In this document: positions 48,301 to 59,347 of the stretch, piece after piece
How the letters are laid out: every line of letters begins with the position of its first letter
Numbering within the stretch: the first letter of the stretch is position 1
NCBI GenBank assembly: GCA_032358165.1
Contig: JAALGY010000053.1
Coordinates: 310,001 to 374,000 of the forward strand
Reading direction: 5' to 3'
Source: Diplosphaera chodatii
Lineage: Eukaryota; Chlorophyta; Trebouxiophyceae; Prasiolales; Stichococcaceae
Length of the DNA stretch: 64,000 nucleotides
The notes under the pieces: model-generated
The model's input: the letters and a program-made list of their open reading frames with translations, nothing else
Told to the model about the DNA's origin: nothing
The model's database searches: none
Program-made: the position numbers and the translations under genes

Positions 48301-51300
48301 CGCGCGCTGTCGGACCTGCTGCGGGGCCGCGTGTCGCCAGACGCCCTGTGCCCGCCCACCACCGCGCGGCTGCAGGACCTGGCGTGGGAGTGCGGGTTCA
48401 CGGCGCCAGAGCCGGAGCTGCTGACGGTGCTCAAGGTGCTGCCAACCCCAGCTGTGCCCCGGCAGCGTGTCCTGGGCAGGCGCCCGAGACCCCTGAAGCT
48501 GTGCTGCAGAACGCACTGGTGACGGTCCTCAGCGTGCTGGTGTACCCCACTGCGTCGGCCACCCGGTCAACCCAGAGGTGGCGCTGGCACGTCAGGCCAG
48601 CCTACGTACCCTGCCTTGCTCTTCCATTCTGCTGGAATGGAGATCAGCACCGCAGCCAAGCGGTCCAGCAACGTCACCCAGCTGCCGCTGTGCCTAGGTT
48701 TGCGCCATACCATCAGGCTTCACAAGCAATGCAGCGTGGTGCACCACCCAGCAGCGACGACTTTGCCGCTCACTCTGCCATGCTGCCGACAGGTCGCGCT
48801 GACGGGGATCCGGCGGCGGCGCGGTGTCGAGGGCCTGCCGGCGCAGGACACGCAGCTCAAGCGGGCACTGGTGTCGGAGCTGCTGTGCACCAGCGATGAG
48901 GCCATCGAGGTCCTCAGCAGGTGCCCGCCTGCCGCGGCCAGAAGCTGCCGAGCCCTGAGCGCCAGATGCAGGCATCCTTCATTCACCGCCTGTGCCATCA
49001 GCAGCACCTACCTGATGCCCCGCTCACACGCCGTTGCCCGTGACTCGAGAGCTGACGCCGCGGCGCCCCGCCCGCCGGCTGCAGGAAGGTGGAGGGCGGC
49101 GGGGAGCAGCGGCGCTTCGAGGCGGCCAAGGCGGCGGTGCTGCAGCAGAAGAACCTGCGGGACATGGCGCTGCGCACCCGCAACCGCCAGAAGACCGCCA
49201 AGCAGTGGGAGCTGGAGCAGCTGCCGCCCTACCTGGTGAGCGTCTCCGACAGGGTTCAGGTGTACGGTGCGAGCCCAAGTCAGTTCACCCACCGCCCAGT
49301 GGCGATGGCCCTCAACAGTCCGCCAGCTGTGGCAGCGAAGGATTGTGTGGATACTGCTTGGCCTGCATGCAGCAGCGAGAGGGGCCAAGACATGCCGGAG
49401 GCTCCCCGCACCCAGCCAAGTGGCTGGTCGGTTTGCTGTGTTCTGATTGGTCGCCGAGGCTGCTCCCCGGGCTGCAGGTGCGGCGCTACCGGGAGGCGCT
49501 GCTGCTGGCGGGCGCGGCGGGCAGCGGCGGCGGCAGCCGGCAGCGCGGCATGGACGCCCAGCAGCTGGAGTCGCTGGCCGAGCGCATGGCGATGGACCAC
49601 CTGCGGTCCGCGGGCGAGGAGGACCCGGTGCGCCCAGGGTTCAGGGCCAACCCACAGGGTCGTATTCCAAAACCTGAATGCCTTGACGGCCATGGACCAC
49701 CTGCGCTCCGCGGGCGAGGAGGACCCGATGGGCTGAGGGTTTAGGGTCATGAGGCAGACTGAAGCAGAAATGCTTCCAAGTGTTGGCCAACCCCCTGCTG
49801 CCAACTGGCCGCAGCAGCCCATGACGGCCTGCCCGCTCCTCATGCAGCAGGCGGCTGTTGGGAAATAGCCGAGAAGAAGTTGGGACCGCAGTTTTTGCAA
49901 CTAGGGCGGCTGTGCCTCTGACGCTGAGTGCTGCCGTGGTGCTCACCCGCAGCTGGGCGCCACCGGCGAATTGTGAAGACGAATGCCCGGGACCCGAGTT
50001 GATGTTCGTGGTCTTGATTTCATATTCCACTTCTGAGTCTAAAACCTAATATTCCCTGCCTGCAGCTGGGCGCCATGGCGAATGTGGAGACGGACGCCCT
50101 GGACCTGGTCCGGCTGCAGGAGAGCGTCGAGGCGTCGGAAGCGGCGTTCGCCAACGACGAGCCCGACGACTGGTGGATCCCAGCCCACTACAACCGGCAG
50201 ACGAAAGCAGGTGCGCTTTGCAGCGCAAGATCGTCGGTACGCACCCGTTTTACAGCTGCCGCTTGCTGCGAGTGCCATTGACCACCTTTCGACGGCATCG
50301 GTATCCGCGGGGCACATGTAGCATTTTAATGCTGTGCTGTTCAGCTGACCGCCAGCAGCCCCGTGTGCAGAACGAGAAGCAGCGAGAGCCAGAAGCATGG
50401 CGCCTGCTGCGGAACTGACCCCAGCGGAACAGGTGAGCAGGGCGGTCCGCCTGCCTGCATAAGCGCCTGCAGACCCACAGACGCTGAAATAACACCCAAC
50501 TGTGCACACAGTGCTGATGCCATCCCGTCAGCACGATGCAATGCAGCGCTGATGCATAGAGATCATGGTGTAGACCGTTGCACGTGCTTTGCAGGAGAGC
50601 AACTGGATGCAGGCCATTGCATCTGGGGTGCTGCGCCTCGCGGAAACAGCATCAGATGCAGCTGTTGCCTCCATTGCCGACAGGGTGGACCCAGGTGCTG
50701 ACTGCATGGCTTGATTACCTGTTGAAACACAGGTCAACATCTCTGGGTGAGCTCTTCGGCTGCAGTTTTCCCGCATGGACATCTGCTGCACGCTGATGTG
50801 TGCACCCGCATAAGATGGTGCTGTGACACAACAGGCGTGCCGCGATGGGACTGCAGCTCGCCGCTGGGGCTTGCTCTTGAAAAGTCCCTCCTGGAGCATG
50901 TGGGCCCCTTTTTCACCTGCTTACCTTACCCTCACTCAACAACCACTGGCTGCACAAACCAGCTCAGCATCCTCGATCCTGAAGGCTGCTCGACACCCCG
51001 CACGCTGATTGGCAGCGGCAGGCCTATGGTCTCACTGTCCGTGCGCTGCCCACGCAGACGAACGAGGCCCATCTGCAGAAGGCGCTGGCGGTGTTCAAGG
51101 GGGTCAACGCCGCGATCACCCGGCTCACCAGCATGGGCTACACCAAGCGCCTTGTCGTCACCGCGATGCCCTGCGACACCTTCACAACGGTGCGCACGGG
51201 TTTAGGGTTTACTGCCTTGCCATCACTCTACATAGTAGAGTAGCTATATTCTGCCATATGAGAAGAGGGTCACAAGTGTGATCTCTCTGCTGCATTGGCG

Positions 51301-53071
51301 GGGCTGCTCGGTGCCCGGGGTCCAACCCCGAACCGAGCGACTGCCGCTCACCCAGCCGCTGGGCCTCCAAACACGCCGTTGCCGCCCCACCCTGCAGGAG
51401 TTCGTGCGCATGCGAGTGCTGCTGCAGCTGGCCGCGGTGCTGTCGCACATGCAGCCGGCCATGCCGCTGGCGCAGCTGCGGGCGCCGCTCGGCAGGGAGG
51501 CGCCGCGCCCCTACGCGGCCCCGCCGCCACAGGGTGGGCAGCCCCCTGCGGGCGGCGACGGCGCGCCCGCAGCGGAGGCGGAGGCCGCGCCGCCGGCGTC
51601 GCCGCCCGAGAAGAAGCGCGGGTTCTGGGGTGGCATGCAGCAGGTGGGCCGTCGTGCTGGTGTGCTGAGAAGGCCCCTGGCGACCAGCACATGCGGTGTG
51701 GAGGCAGGCTGTGTCGCCTCGACTGCTGTGTCACAGGCGCAGGCCTGCCTGGCGACCGCCTCCCAGCATGTTTCCGCCACACAGGAGTGACGACCACATA
51801 TGCCAAGAAGGGGACCTGAGCCGCGGAGCGTGACTGTGAAAGCCACCCGAGCCTGCGCAGCTCAAGCATGCGGTTCATGGCGGTGGCGCCTGTGTTGGTG
51901 CAGGCAATCGGCAGCCTGGTCGGCGGCGGCGGCGGCGCCAGCCGCATCACCGGCGAGAGCCTCCTCGCCGGCAGCAACGCCGACGCCGCCAGGCTCGCGC
52001 AGGCGGCGCCGGAGCTGGTCGAGCTCATCGACCCCGGGCCGGCGGCGGGCCAGATGGCCCGCATGCTGTCGGGGGAGACGGGGTACCTGGACACGCAGCA
52101 CCCCGACCGGCTGACGCGCCGCCTCGGCCGCCTGCCCGACGAGGTGCGGTCAACGTGACGATCAACAGGAGCAGAGCCTGCCACCGGTTGGCACGTGCAG
52201 GCTCCGAATTCTGTCGGACTACAAGGTTCAGCTCTGCGCACGCCTCTAACTAACCTTCTTCACACCACGCGTCAAGTGCTAGGGTGCGGGATGTGTCTGC
52301 CTGGAAACTCCGTCACAACAGTGTGTTGCCTGGCATCATGGTTGCCAGGAAAGGATCCCCTCTGATGCAATCCCTTGCGGCCTCTCGAGCAGATGGTGCG
52401 CATCGCGCTGCGGGCGGGGCTGCTCGCGCGGCGGCGGCAGCTGCAGAACGTCGACGCGCCGCTGCCGCCGGTGCCTCCGCCGGGCAGCCCGGAGGAGGAG
52501 GCGGAGCTGCTGCAGGGCCTCCTGGAGATCACGCCCGACTGGCACCAGCAGGTTTCGCAGTGAGCGTCCCTCTTTTGCCCATGAAGCGGGCGGAACCCGC
52601 ACCGCTGCAGGCATGGCCACTACCCTGCCTGCTGGCACAGGCGCCCAGCTGGCTGTCGCAACAGGCTGAAGCCCCCACATGACTGCTGTCCTCTGCGAGC
52701 CGCACTGGTAGCATGATTCGTTTACCGAGCCGCACCCACTGATGGCGCTGATGTCACACTGATTGTCACACTGATGTCGCACCCCACCCTGCAGCATGGA
52801 GTCCGGGGGCCACCAGGCGCAGCTGGCGAAGGTGAAGGCGGCGGAGGCGGCGCTGAAGCGCAGCAAGAAGGGCGGCGGCCGCGCGGCGGTCGCCAAGGAG
52901 CTGGCCGAGGCTGCGGAGGGGCGCGGCGGCGGCGAGGAAGGGGCGCAGCAGCAGCCGAAGAGCGGTGGCGGCAGCAACAGCAACGGCGCCGGCGGCGGGT
53001 TCGGGGCCAAGGCCAAGGGGGCCCGGGGCGGCGGGAAGGGCGGCAGGGCCAAGGGCTTTGGGAAGCGGTAG
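45325..53071 (+). CDS. large unrecognised protein with acidic, coiled and Gly-rich segments (23 exons)
   Basis: I do not recognise this protein. Exons: 45325-45546, 45691-45772, 45954-46039, 46182-46328, 46494-46688, 46867-46956, 47155-47289, 47452-47562, 47728-48039, 48277-48435, 48480-48518, 48793-48920, 49085-49235, 49478-49627, 50066-50210, 50371-50432, 50595-50694, 50733-50746, 51016-51189, 51398-51643, 51904-52143, 52393-52559, 52795-53071. All 22 joins keep phase; 1143 residues. Order: Leu/Ala helix (HIVLKGLLKQPQLLAWLLEV), a very acidic run in exons 3-4, KKRQQRRQAARQQWRAAV, a conserved-looking block MWVQWIKVLKNTEAKVFTFM, a Gln/Arg coil in exon 9, further helical segments (ETASDAAVASIADRVDP, KGVNAAITRLTSMGYTKRLV), Pro/Ala-rich exon 20, LLQGLLEITPDWHQQ, and a Lys/Gly-rich tail ending KGFGKR. 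Exon 18 is 14 bases. No signal peptide or membrane segment. May be fused to the Nudix gene upstream. Confidence 0.65.
49592..49727 (+). repeat. short direct repeat of an exon end, copies 100 bp apart
   Basis: The last 36 bases of exon 14 of the large gene (49592-49627, atggaccacctgcg...gacccg) recur at 49692-49727 in the following intron with one mismatch. In the copy the donor GT is AT. Similarity continues into a telomere-like run (agggttcaggg at 49634 and agggtttaggg at 49736). Confidence 0.85.
49737..49747. repeat. telomere-type heptamer in an intron
   Basis: gggtttagggt just downstream of the copied exon end in intron 14 of the large gene. Confidence 0.6.
51198..51210. repeat. telomere-type repeat next to a 5' splice site
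   Basis: gggtttagggttt starting 9 bases into intron 19 of the large gene (donor gtgcgcac at 51190). G-rich on the sense strand. Confidence 0.85.
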
Positions 53072-53729
53072 AGGGCAGCACTGGGGTGTTGTGTCATCAG
53101 GCCCATCAGGCAGCTGCCTCTCAGGCCAAGTGCAGCTGCAGTGTCACCTGCTGCACCTCATTTTTGTGGGGTTAGTCGTAGTCGGAATGCACACTATTGT
53201 ATTGCAATGCTGTTGGCATGGTCGAAGGTGAGCGCTGCCGTGTGAAACGTCCTCTGCTCTGGGCGCCAGATGACGTCAGCTGATGTAAGCGCCTTAACGT
53301 ATGGCAGTATAAGTGTGACTGCTTGGAGGCCAGCGCAGCAGCAGCATGGCGGCTTTGCGTTGACAGGTTCTAGCACGGCTACATCTTGGACATGAGCGGT
53401 GGAAGCTGTGAGCATGGAAGCAGCGCATGTAGGGATATTGCGTGTTGGCACTCCGTTATTTGCGAATGTCAAGACCCAGTCATGGACTTGTCTGTCTTGC
53501 ATGTTCCAGCTGCGAGGTCGTGGCACAGGCACTGCAGATTGATCTGTTATGCAGCATGCATGCCAGCAGAGTTATCTGCGCGGCGCTAATTGCACTTGGT
53601 CATGCCCCTCACGTCACAATGTAGCGCAAACACAGTTGGATGCCATCGCTGTCACGAAGCAAAGTTGCGCTGCCTACTGTGTACTGTTGCTGAGTGGTGA
53701 TCACGGTCTGGTGCCCGCACTGTAGTCAA
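53072..53729. other. gap between the large gene and the CaaX gene
   Basis: 658 bases: presumed 3' UTR of the large gene and upstream region of the next. A small plus-strand open frame at 53386 has no coding character. Nothing else recognised. Confidence 0.35.
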
Positions 53730-54540
53730 ATGCGACCGGCCATGTCCCCCGTCTCCTTACTGGGATGCTGCGTGGCCAACTCTTCAGGTAAACGCAGAGG
53801 CGAATGTCGCCGTTTCGCGCCAACGTTTCGGGTGAACGTGTCTTTGCCAACAGGAACAGGCGCTCCGTGCTGCACGGCACACATCGCGCCCTGATCGGCA
53901 GCACTTGTGCCTGCAGGTGACACACCAACGTCGAAGACAGGCAGCTGATGCATCCTGCTAACAGTTCGCGGATCCGGATCAACGCATCGGCGGCAGCCGG
54001 GTGCCTTGCTGCAAACTGCAGGCATTGCAAGTGGCTGCTCCGCCCTGCAGCGGCTGCCCCGCAGAAGCCGCAGCACGGCCGCCTGCAGTGCTGCAGCCCC
54101 TCAGCACCGGCACCGAGGTGTCACCACGCCCGTCCTCAGCGCCATGCACCCAGTAGCAGACTGGGCGGCAGGTGCGCACGCCTGCCCGTCTGGGTTGGCG
54201 CCGCACATCCGCGGGCAGCGGCGCGGCCTGCAGCTGACGTCATCGAGGTGTATGCAGAGGTGAAGCCATCGAGGTCAGGATGCTGCCACCACGCTGCGCA
54301 GCATGGCAGAGTGCGGAGTCCGACTCCACAGCAGTCTAAATCTAACAACAGGCTCAATGGACGTGCCTGATACTGCAGGGTCGGTTGGTGGCTGACAAAC
54401 CCTCTGACGTCACTGACGCAGCACCAGCAGCGGCAGCGGACCAGCAGCCGGCTGCTGCTCAGCAGCCGCATGACAGACAGGCAGACAGCAACAGCGGCGG
54501 CACAAAGGGCCATAGGGGGACGACTTGCTTGCTGTCATGA
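53730..54540 (+). CDS. small protein with N-terminal CC pair and C-terminal CaaX box
   Basis: Not a known family to me. Four exons join in phase: 53730-53787, 53965-54171, 54234-54247, 54379-54540; 146 residues. The N-terminus MRPAMSPVSLLGCCVANSS has a hydrophobic stretch and a CC pair that could be palmitoylated. The middle is basic (LQRLPRRSRS). Exon 3 is a 14-base microexon (ADVIE). The last exon is Ala/Gln/Asp-rich (VADKPSDVTDAAPAAAADQQ) and ends KGHRGTTCLLS-stop: CLLS fits a CaaX box for farnesylation, preceded by basic residues. This suggests membrane anchoring through lipids. Evidence is phase agreement plus the C-terminal motif; no homology. An overlapping minus-strand frame at 53726-54076 competes with exons 1-2. 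Confidence 0.45.
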
Positions 54541-55168
54541 CCGGCTGAGCAGCTGTGCTTCAGCCCCTTCTCACGTGCTGTTGTACGGCATGTGGAGCGT
54601 ATTGCAATCGCACATCAGAGGACATGCTGAACCGCGCAGCTGCTTATCACTCATCAACACTGAGGGATAGTTGTCTTTCTCACAATATATGCTTCCGTTT
54701 CAGTATACTGCGGGCGAGGGTGCTTTCAGCGACTATACGGGCTTGGCAGTCTGAAAGACTATTGAGGGTCTTTCCTGGCGATAGCCACCAATAGCTGCTT
54801 CTGAGCACTGTAGTGCATTTCTTAGTCCCTTCTGTATTCAAAGTTAAAGTTGCACTGCTACCATGAGTTCGTGATGAGCAGGCATGCATGGCACCACGTT
54901 GCTGCCCCTGCCACATGGGGTCCCCTCGTTTGTTCCTCCCATGAGCTGCCGCAAGGTCTTCCCTTCATGCAGTGCAGAGCTTGTATTGCGTCTGTGGAAA
55001 CAGATATTGTTCCGGCTGGCAGAAGGGAAAGACATGCCTCTTCGACTTGGATCGTGTGCATGCTGGTGTCTCATCGGCCGCAGCAGGTCTGTCAGCTGAT
55101 GTGTGCCTTTCCAAAAAAAAATGGCTTGGCCGAGTTCCCAACCGGCACCTCAGCTGCCCCTCAGCCAA
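54541..55168. other. tail-to-tail gap, AT-richer
   Basis: 628 bases between convergent stops, with lower GC than neighbours. A homopolymer run of nine A lies near 55114. No gene seen. Confidence 0.35.
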
Positions 55169-56575
55169 TCAACTCGGGCCTGCATGGATCAGTACGACAG
55201 TTGGATTGCCCAACTTTGGACAGCTGATGTACCGGCACCTAGCAGAGTACAGGATGGCCTTGTGCTGTGGCGCTAAGCTGAGACTACTTGGACTCGCCTT
55301 GTGCTGCGCCGTCTGCAGATGTGGCGGCAGATGCAGGTCAGTCGGGAACACCTGCGGCAGCGGCATGCACCTTCTCATCAGTGCAAGATGCCGCAGCACT
55401 CGAGTTCCAGATCTATGGCTGCTGTGCCACTTGCACATGTGTGTGCGCGACAACAGCCCCACACGCACGCTCACCAGGCCGCAGGCGGCACATGCGTCCA
55501 GCCGCCCCCAGCAGGCCTCCTCATGTTGGGAGCCCTGCACACGTGCACACGGCATCAGGACGGACATCACAGCACTTTTGCCCAAACCTGCAGACCACTG
55601 CGCAAAGAGTATTCTGAATACACTCCTTTGCAGGCTGCCACACCGCCAGAGGCGCCCGTGCCTGGTGAACTACACATGCAAGGCGGACCTTGAAGTGCAA
55701 CACGGCCGCTGCCTCGCTGGCGCTCGACCAGCGGCACACCTCGCACTTGAACGCCTGGTGGCGTGGTGCGGTGCCGGCGGCCGCAGAGCCTGGCTTTGAG
55801 GCTTTCCTGGGCCGCGTGCTCACCTGGGTCCAGGATGCAGCATCCGCTGACTTGACGGGCGGCGCTGCAGCCGGCCGTGCTTGCAGCGATGACAGCTGCT
55901 GCTGCTGCCGCTGCTGCTGCTCTGCTGCCGCTGCATGATGTGCGGCCTGCTCGTTGCCAGAGGCTGTCGCACGGGCAGACTGGGTGTTGCCGGCGGCCAT
56001 CCATGCAAAGGGGTCCTCCTCGCTGCCGGCATCAGAGGCAGCAGGGCTGGCAGGCCTCCGGCTTCCTGCACATGTCAGCATCGAGCTCAGTTCAAGGTGC
56101 CTCACTTGCTGTACGTCTGTGGGCGGGGCAAAGTCATGGTAACCAGTGACACCAAGCTGCGCCTGGCACGTGCCGCAGGACCCTCGCCTGTGTGCAGGAA
56201 CAAGTCCGCTGCCTGGTCCTGCATGCAGCCGCACCACAGTCAGCAATCACGAGCTTCCCACGTCGCTGCACAGCGTGCGAGCCAGGACACATGCGCAGTG
56301 GAGTGCACGACCGCAGGGTGCACGGCTTGCGAGTGTCCCAGGGGCTGCAACGTCGTGAACGACGGCTATCACAGGCTCACTTGGTATTCGACCAGCTCGC
56401 GCGCTGCCAGTGGCTGGCGGCGGCAGGGCGGGACGTATGCGGCGCTGCGCCTGGACGCCCGCCGAGACGAGCCGCTGGACGGCATCCCACACGGGAGACA
56501 GCAGCCTGTGCTGGCCCACCAGGCAGGTAGCGTCAGCCCTGCAGAAGGCAAGCTGCCTGCGTGTGCCAGAGGGCA
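55169..56575 (-). CDS. paired matrin-type zinc-finger protein, copy 2 (5' end unresolved)
   Basis: In-phase exons: 56381-56575 (enters in phase 1, so an upstream exon is missing), 55689-56218, 55475-55534, 55351-55169. The central region is low complexity (EEDPFAWMAAGN, a Gln/His/Ala run). Finger 1 is CEVCRWSSASEAAAVLHFK joined across an intron to GSQH, giving C-x2-C-x12-H-x5-H. A linker with EACWGRLDA leads to finger 2, CAACGLVFPTDLHLPPHLQ then TAQH, also C-x2-C-x12-H-x5-H and also intron-interrupted. This spacing is the matrin/U1-type found in proteins that bind structured RNA or double-stranded RNA. The upstream exon contains CGTCQAQLGVTGYHDF and SPVWDAVQRLV. Lies beside, and is clearly related to, the gene at 57155-59347. 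RNA binding is inferred from the finger class. Confidence 0.65.
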
Positions 56576-57154
56576 CTGTTGCTGCCGCATAGTTGATGGG
56601 TGGGGTCTTTTAGGCAGACATGCCTGCTGCCTGCAGCTGCCTGCAACCGTGGATCACATATCTATCCACCTGAGCTCGGTCCTAGCTTGCAGGCTTGCTG
56701 CGTCACCTGCGCAAGTCCGGGCTACGCAAGTCTGTGTCCTCAAGCAAGCAGTCTGCTTGCATGTTCAGCCAGCGGCATACTACCTACGTGCAGATCTTAC
56801 CTGCGCAGCTTAGGATGCACGTTGATGCAGATACGGCCCAGCAAGGCGACTTTGCCCCCGAAGTTATGTGGTCACCGACCGTTGCTAAAGTTTGTGCTGT
56901 ACCTGTTTGCCAGTCGGCCGTGAAAGGAATTCAAGGCAAGAAAGGCTAGGAATACCGCCAGATATTTGACGGACGGCAGTGGCCTCTATCTGCTGCACGT
57001 GAGAGGCGTCATGTCAAGAGCTTTCAGGGCAGCAAGTATCCTCAAGCTGCATCAACAGCAACGTCGACGTGATGTACAGGCACTGATGCAGCACAGCGCT
57101 GATACACACGCTGCAGCGTCAATTGGCATCCTGTCTGGCACGCTGTGGGTATGG
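56576..57154. other. gap between the two zinc-finger genes
   Basis: 579 bases; should hold the missing 5' exon(s) and promoter of copy 2 and the 3' UTR of copy 1. I could not place an exon confidently. Confidence 0.3.
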
Positions 57155-59347
57155 TCAGGTCAGCTGCATGCCCTGCATGGCGCCTTCGAGCTGGTGTTGC
57201 AGCCCCTGCTGCTGCAGCTGGGACAGGAAGCGGTGCTGGCTGGTGGCAGCATCACATCCGCCGTCGCGGCCACCTCTGCCGAGCAATCCTGCCTGCGCCT
57301 GGCAGTCTGGCGGCAGGGGCCTGACCATGGCAGCGTGCTCCTGCGGCAGGGTCAGACGCTGCAGCTGCGGCCGCTCGCAGCCTGTGCCACCCGGCCGCAA
57401 ACTTGCTGCGTCAAGTTGCAAGCCCGTGGCGACAGCAGCAGCAGGCCAGGATGCGTTGCCGCCAATGGCTGCGCCACTCAGATGGGCATCGCTCAGGGAC
57501 CGCAGCCCGGTCAGTCCGCTGAGCAGCCCGGCGGAGTCGAAGGATCGGCTGGGCGGAATGATGGGCACGAGCGGCGATGCCGGCGCCTGTGGAAGGCCCA
57601 GGGATGGCGCAGAACCCCGCTGCAACGACCCCTGGCCGGTTGCAGGGGTTCTGGGTTTCCCAAACAGGCCTGGCACCGCTGCTGCTGAGTCCAATGCCCC
57701 TGCAGCTGCTGCGGCTTCTGCTGCCACCGCCGCAGCAGTGGCAGCAGCAGCCAGTGCCTCTGCCATCATGATTGGTGAAGCTTCTGTGGCTGCAGCCGCC
57801 ACCTCTGGCCTGCCAGCCACGAGCTGCGGCAGCGGCAGCGGTAACAGCATTGCCTGCTGCTGCAGGCGAGGCGGCGCTGTGAGCTGCTGCACCAGCTGCT
57901 GCTGCGGTGGTGCGCATGGCACTCCCTGGCTTGTTGGTGGTCGCTTCAGCCACGCCACCCGCAGCTTGTGTTCTGCTGTTTCGTGGTGCCGAGGCCGGCC
58001 GAGGGTCACCACTGTAGCCGCGCCGCAGACGACGCACACGATGCGGCCGAGGCGGCTGCCCTCCCGCAAGCAGGCCTCTGTGTGTGGCATGCCCTGCAAT
58101 AGGGATTGTATGCTGCTTGCAGAACATAGGTCTCTGATGATAGCTTGCTGCAGTTCCGGGGCGCCTCCATTCAGCTGCATGCGCTTGTGCAGGGTGCTGC
58201 TGCTGGGAATGCAAAACATTCGTGAGGATGACAGTCCGTGTGCGCAGCTACAGGGGCCATCACCTTGAAGTGGTACCAGGCAGCTTCATTGCTCAGGCCC
58301 TGACGACCGCAGACGTGGCATGCCTGCGAGCCTGCTGCGGCTGGTGCGGCCAGTGCTGTGGGCAGGCTGCTGTGCTGCTCCCCAGCTGGGGCTCTTGATG
58401 CAGCAGCTGCCGTAACACCAGCAAGGGGCATGCTACAGGGCGTCACGCCGCATGCGAGTGCGTGCAGCACATCTGAGGGGCGCCCGCCCGCCAGCTGTGC
58501 TGCAGGCCCCGAGGCTGCTGTGACGTCGGTCGTCTCATGGTGGACTGTGTGGCCTGAGCGGCTGTCGGCTGCGGCTGGGGCGGGCGGCTGTTTGTCGTGC
58601 GCTGCGGCAGCTGCGCCATACAGGCCGCTGAGCTGTGGCACAAGCTCCGATGATAGTGAACCCGGCAGCGAGGCCGCCTTTCTGAGGTGTGGCACGCTCC
58701 CGGCAGCAGGCCCAGGACCTGCCTCGGCGTGTGTTGGCTGCTGCTGCACTGGGGCCGTGCATGAGGCTGGCACGGCGCCTGCCGATGAGGCTGCAGCCGA
58801 TCCGGCCGAGGCGCTACCAGACAGATGTGACGCTGCTGCCTGGTGCCGCGACGGCGTGCCTGGTGCCTCCACTGCCGCCTCTGCTGATGTCGCTGCAGCC
58901 GCTCCGCTGGCTGAGGGTCGGAATGGCTGAGCCAGCCCTGGCAACGGCACCCAGCCAGCTGCTGCAGCTCGATCACGGATCGGGAGTACGCTGCGGGAGG
59001 CAGCACCGGTTACAGGCTGTGGTGGGGGCCGCTGCAGCTGGAGCTCCTGCAGCATCAGGCGCCTGCTGGGCTGCAGCTGCTGTGGCATGATGACAGGTAT
59101 CACTCGGCCGTCCTGCAGGAACAGAACCATGATGCCATCAAGACAAGGTGGGCGCTTCAGCATCTTCAAAGCCACGCTGCACGCAAACGCTTCGGATGAA
59201 GAAGAACATTGCTGCAGCACAGTAGTGTCTGCCTTCACCGTTGATGAGACATGATGCTAGAATCACCTGCCGCACAATCAGCTTCAGGCTCACGGTTGGA
59301 TGCTCATCTGGGGTTTCCCATTCTGGCGCCGGCTGATCCCCTGGCAT
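57155..59347 (-). CDS. paired matrin-type zinc-finger protein, copy 1
   Basis: Three in-phase exons: 59267-59347, 58264-59211, 57155-58093; 655 residues. ATG at 59347 gives MPGDQPAPEWETPDEHPTVS. Residues ~60-330 are Ala/Ser/Gln/Pro-rich and disordered. Finger 1 CHVCGRQGLSNEAAWYHFK is joined across the intron to GMPH (C-x2-C-x12-H-x5-H), then HTEACLREGSRLGR and finger 2 CVVCGAATVVTLGRPRHH followed by ETAEHK, again C-x2-C-x12-H-x5-H. The acceptor at 58093 was chosen because it restores the second histidine and aligns with copy 2; an acceptor at 58174 would also keep the frame open but loses the finger. After the fingers the protein is Ala/Leu/Gln-rich to the stop at 57155. Function unknown; RNA binding inferred from finger type. 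Could be one gene with copy 2 if the stop is spliced out. Confidence 0.7.

Noticed and set aside
53726..54076. Minus-strand open frame with coding-like composition (LPVFDVGVSPAGTSAADQGA)
   Set aside because: Its start is GTG, no flanking exon in phase was found, and it overlaps plus-strand exons that join in phase to a CaaX terminus. Left as the main alternative for that region.
58174..58214. Earlier acceptor for zinc-finger gene copy 1 exon 3 (after cgcatgcag)
   Set aside because: It keeps the frame but removes the second histidine of finger 1; the acceptor at 58093 restores it and matches copy 2.
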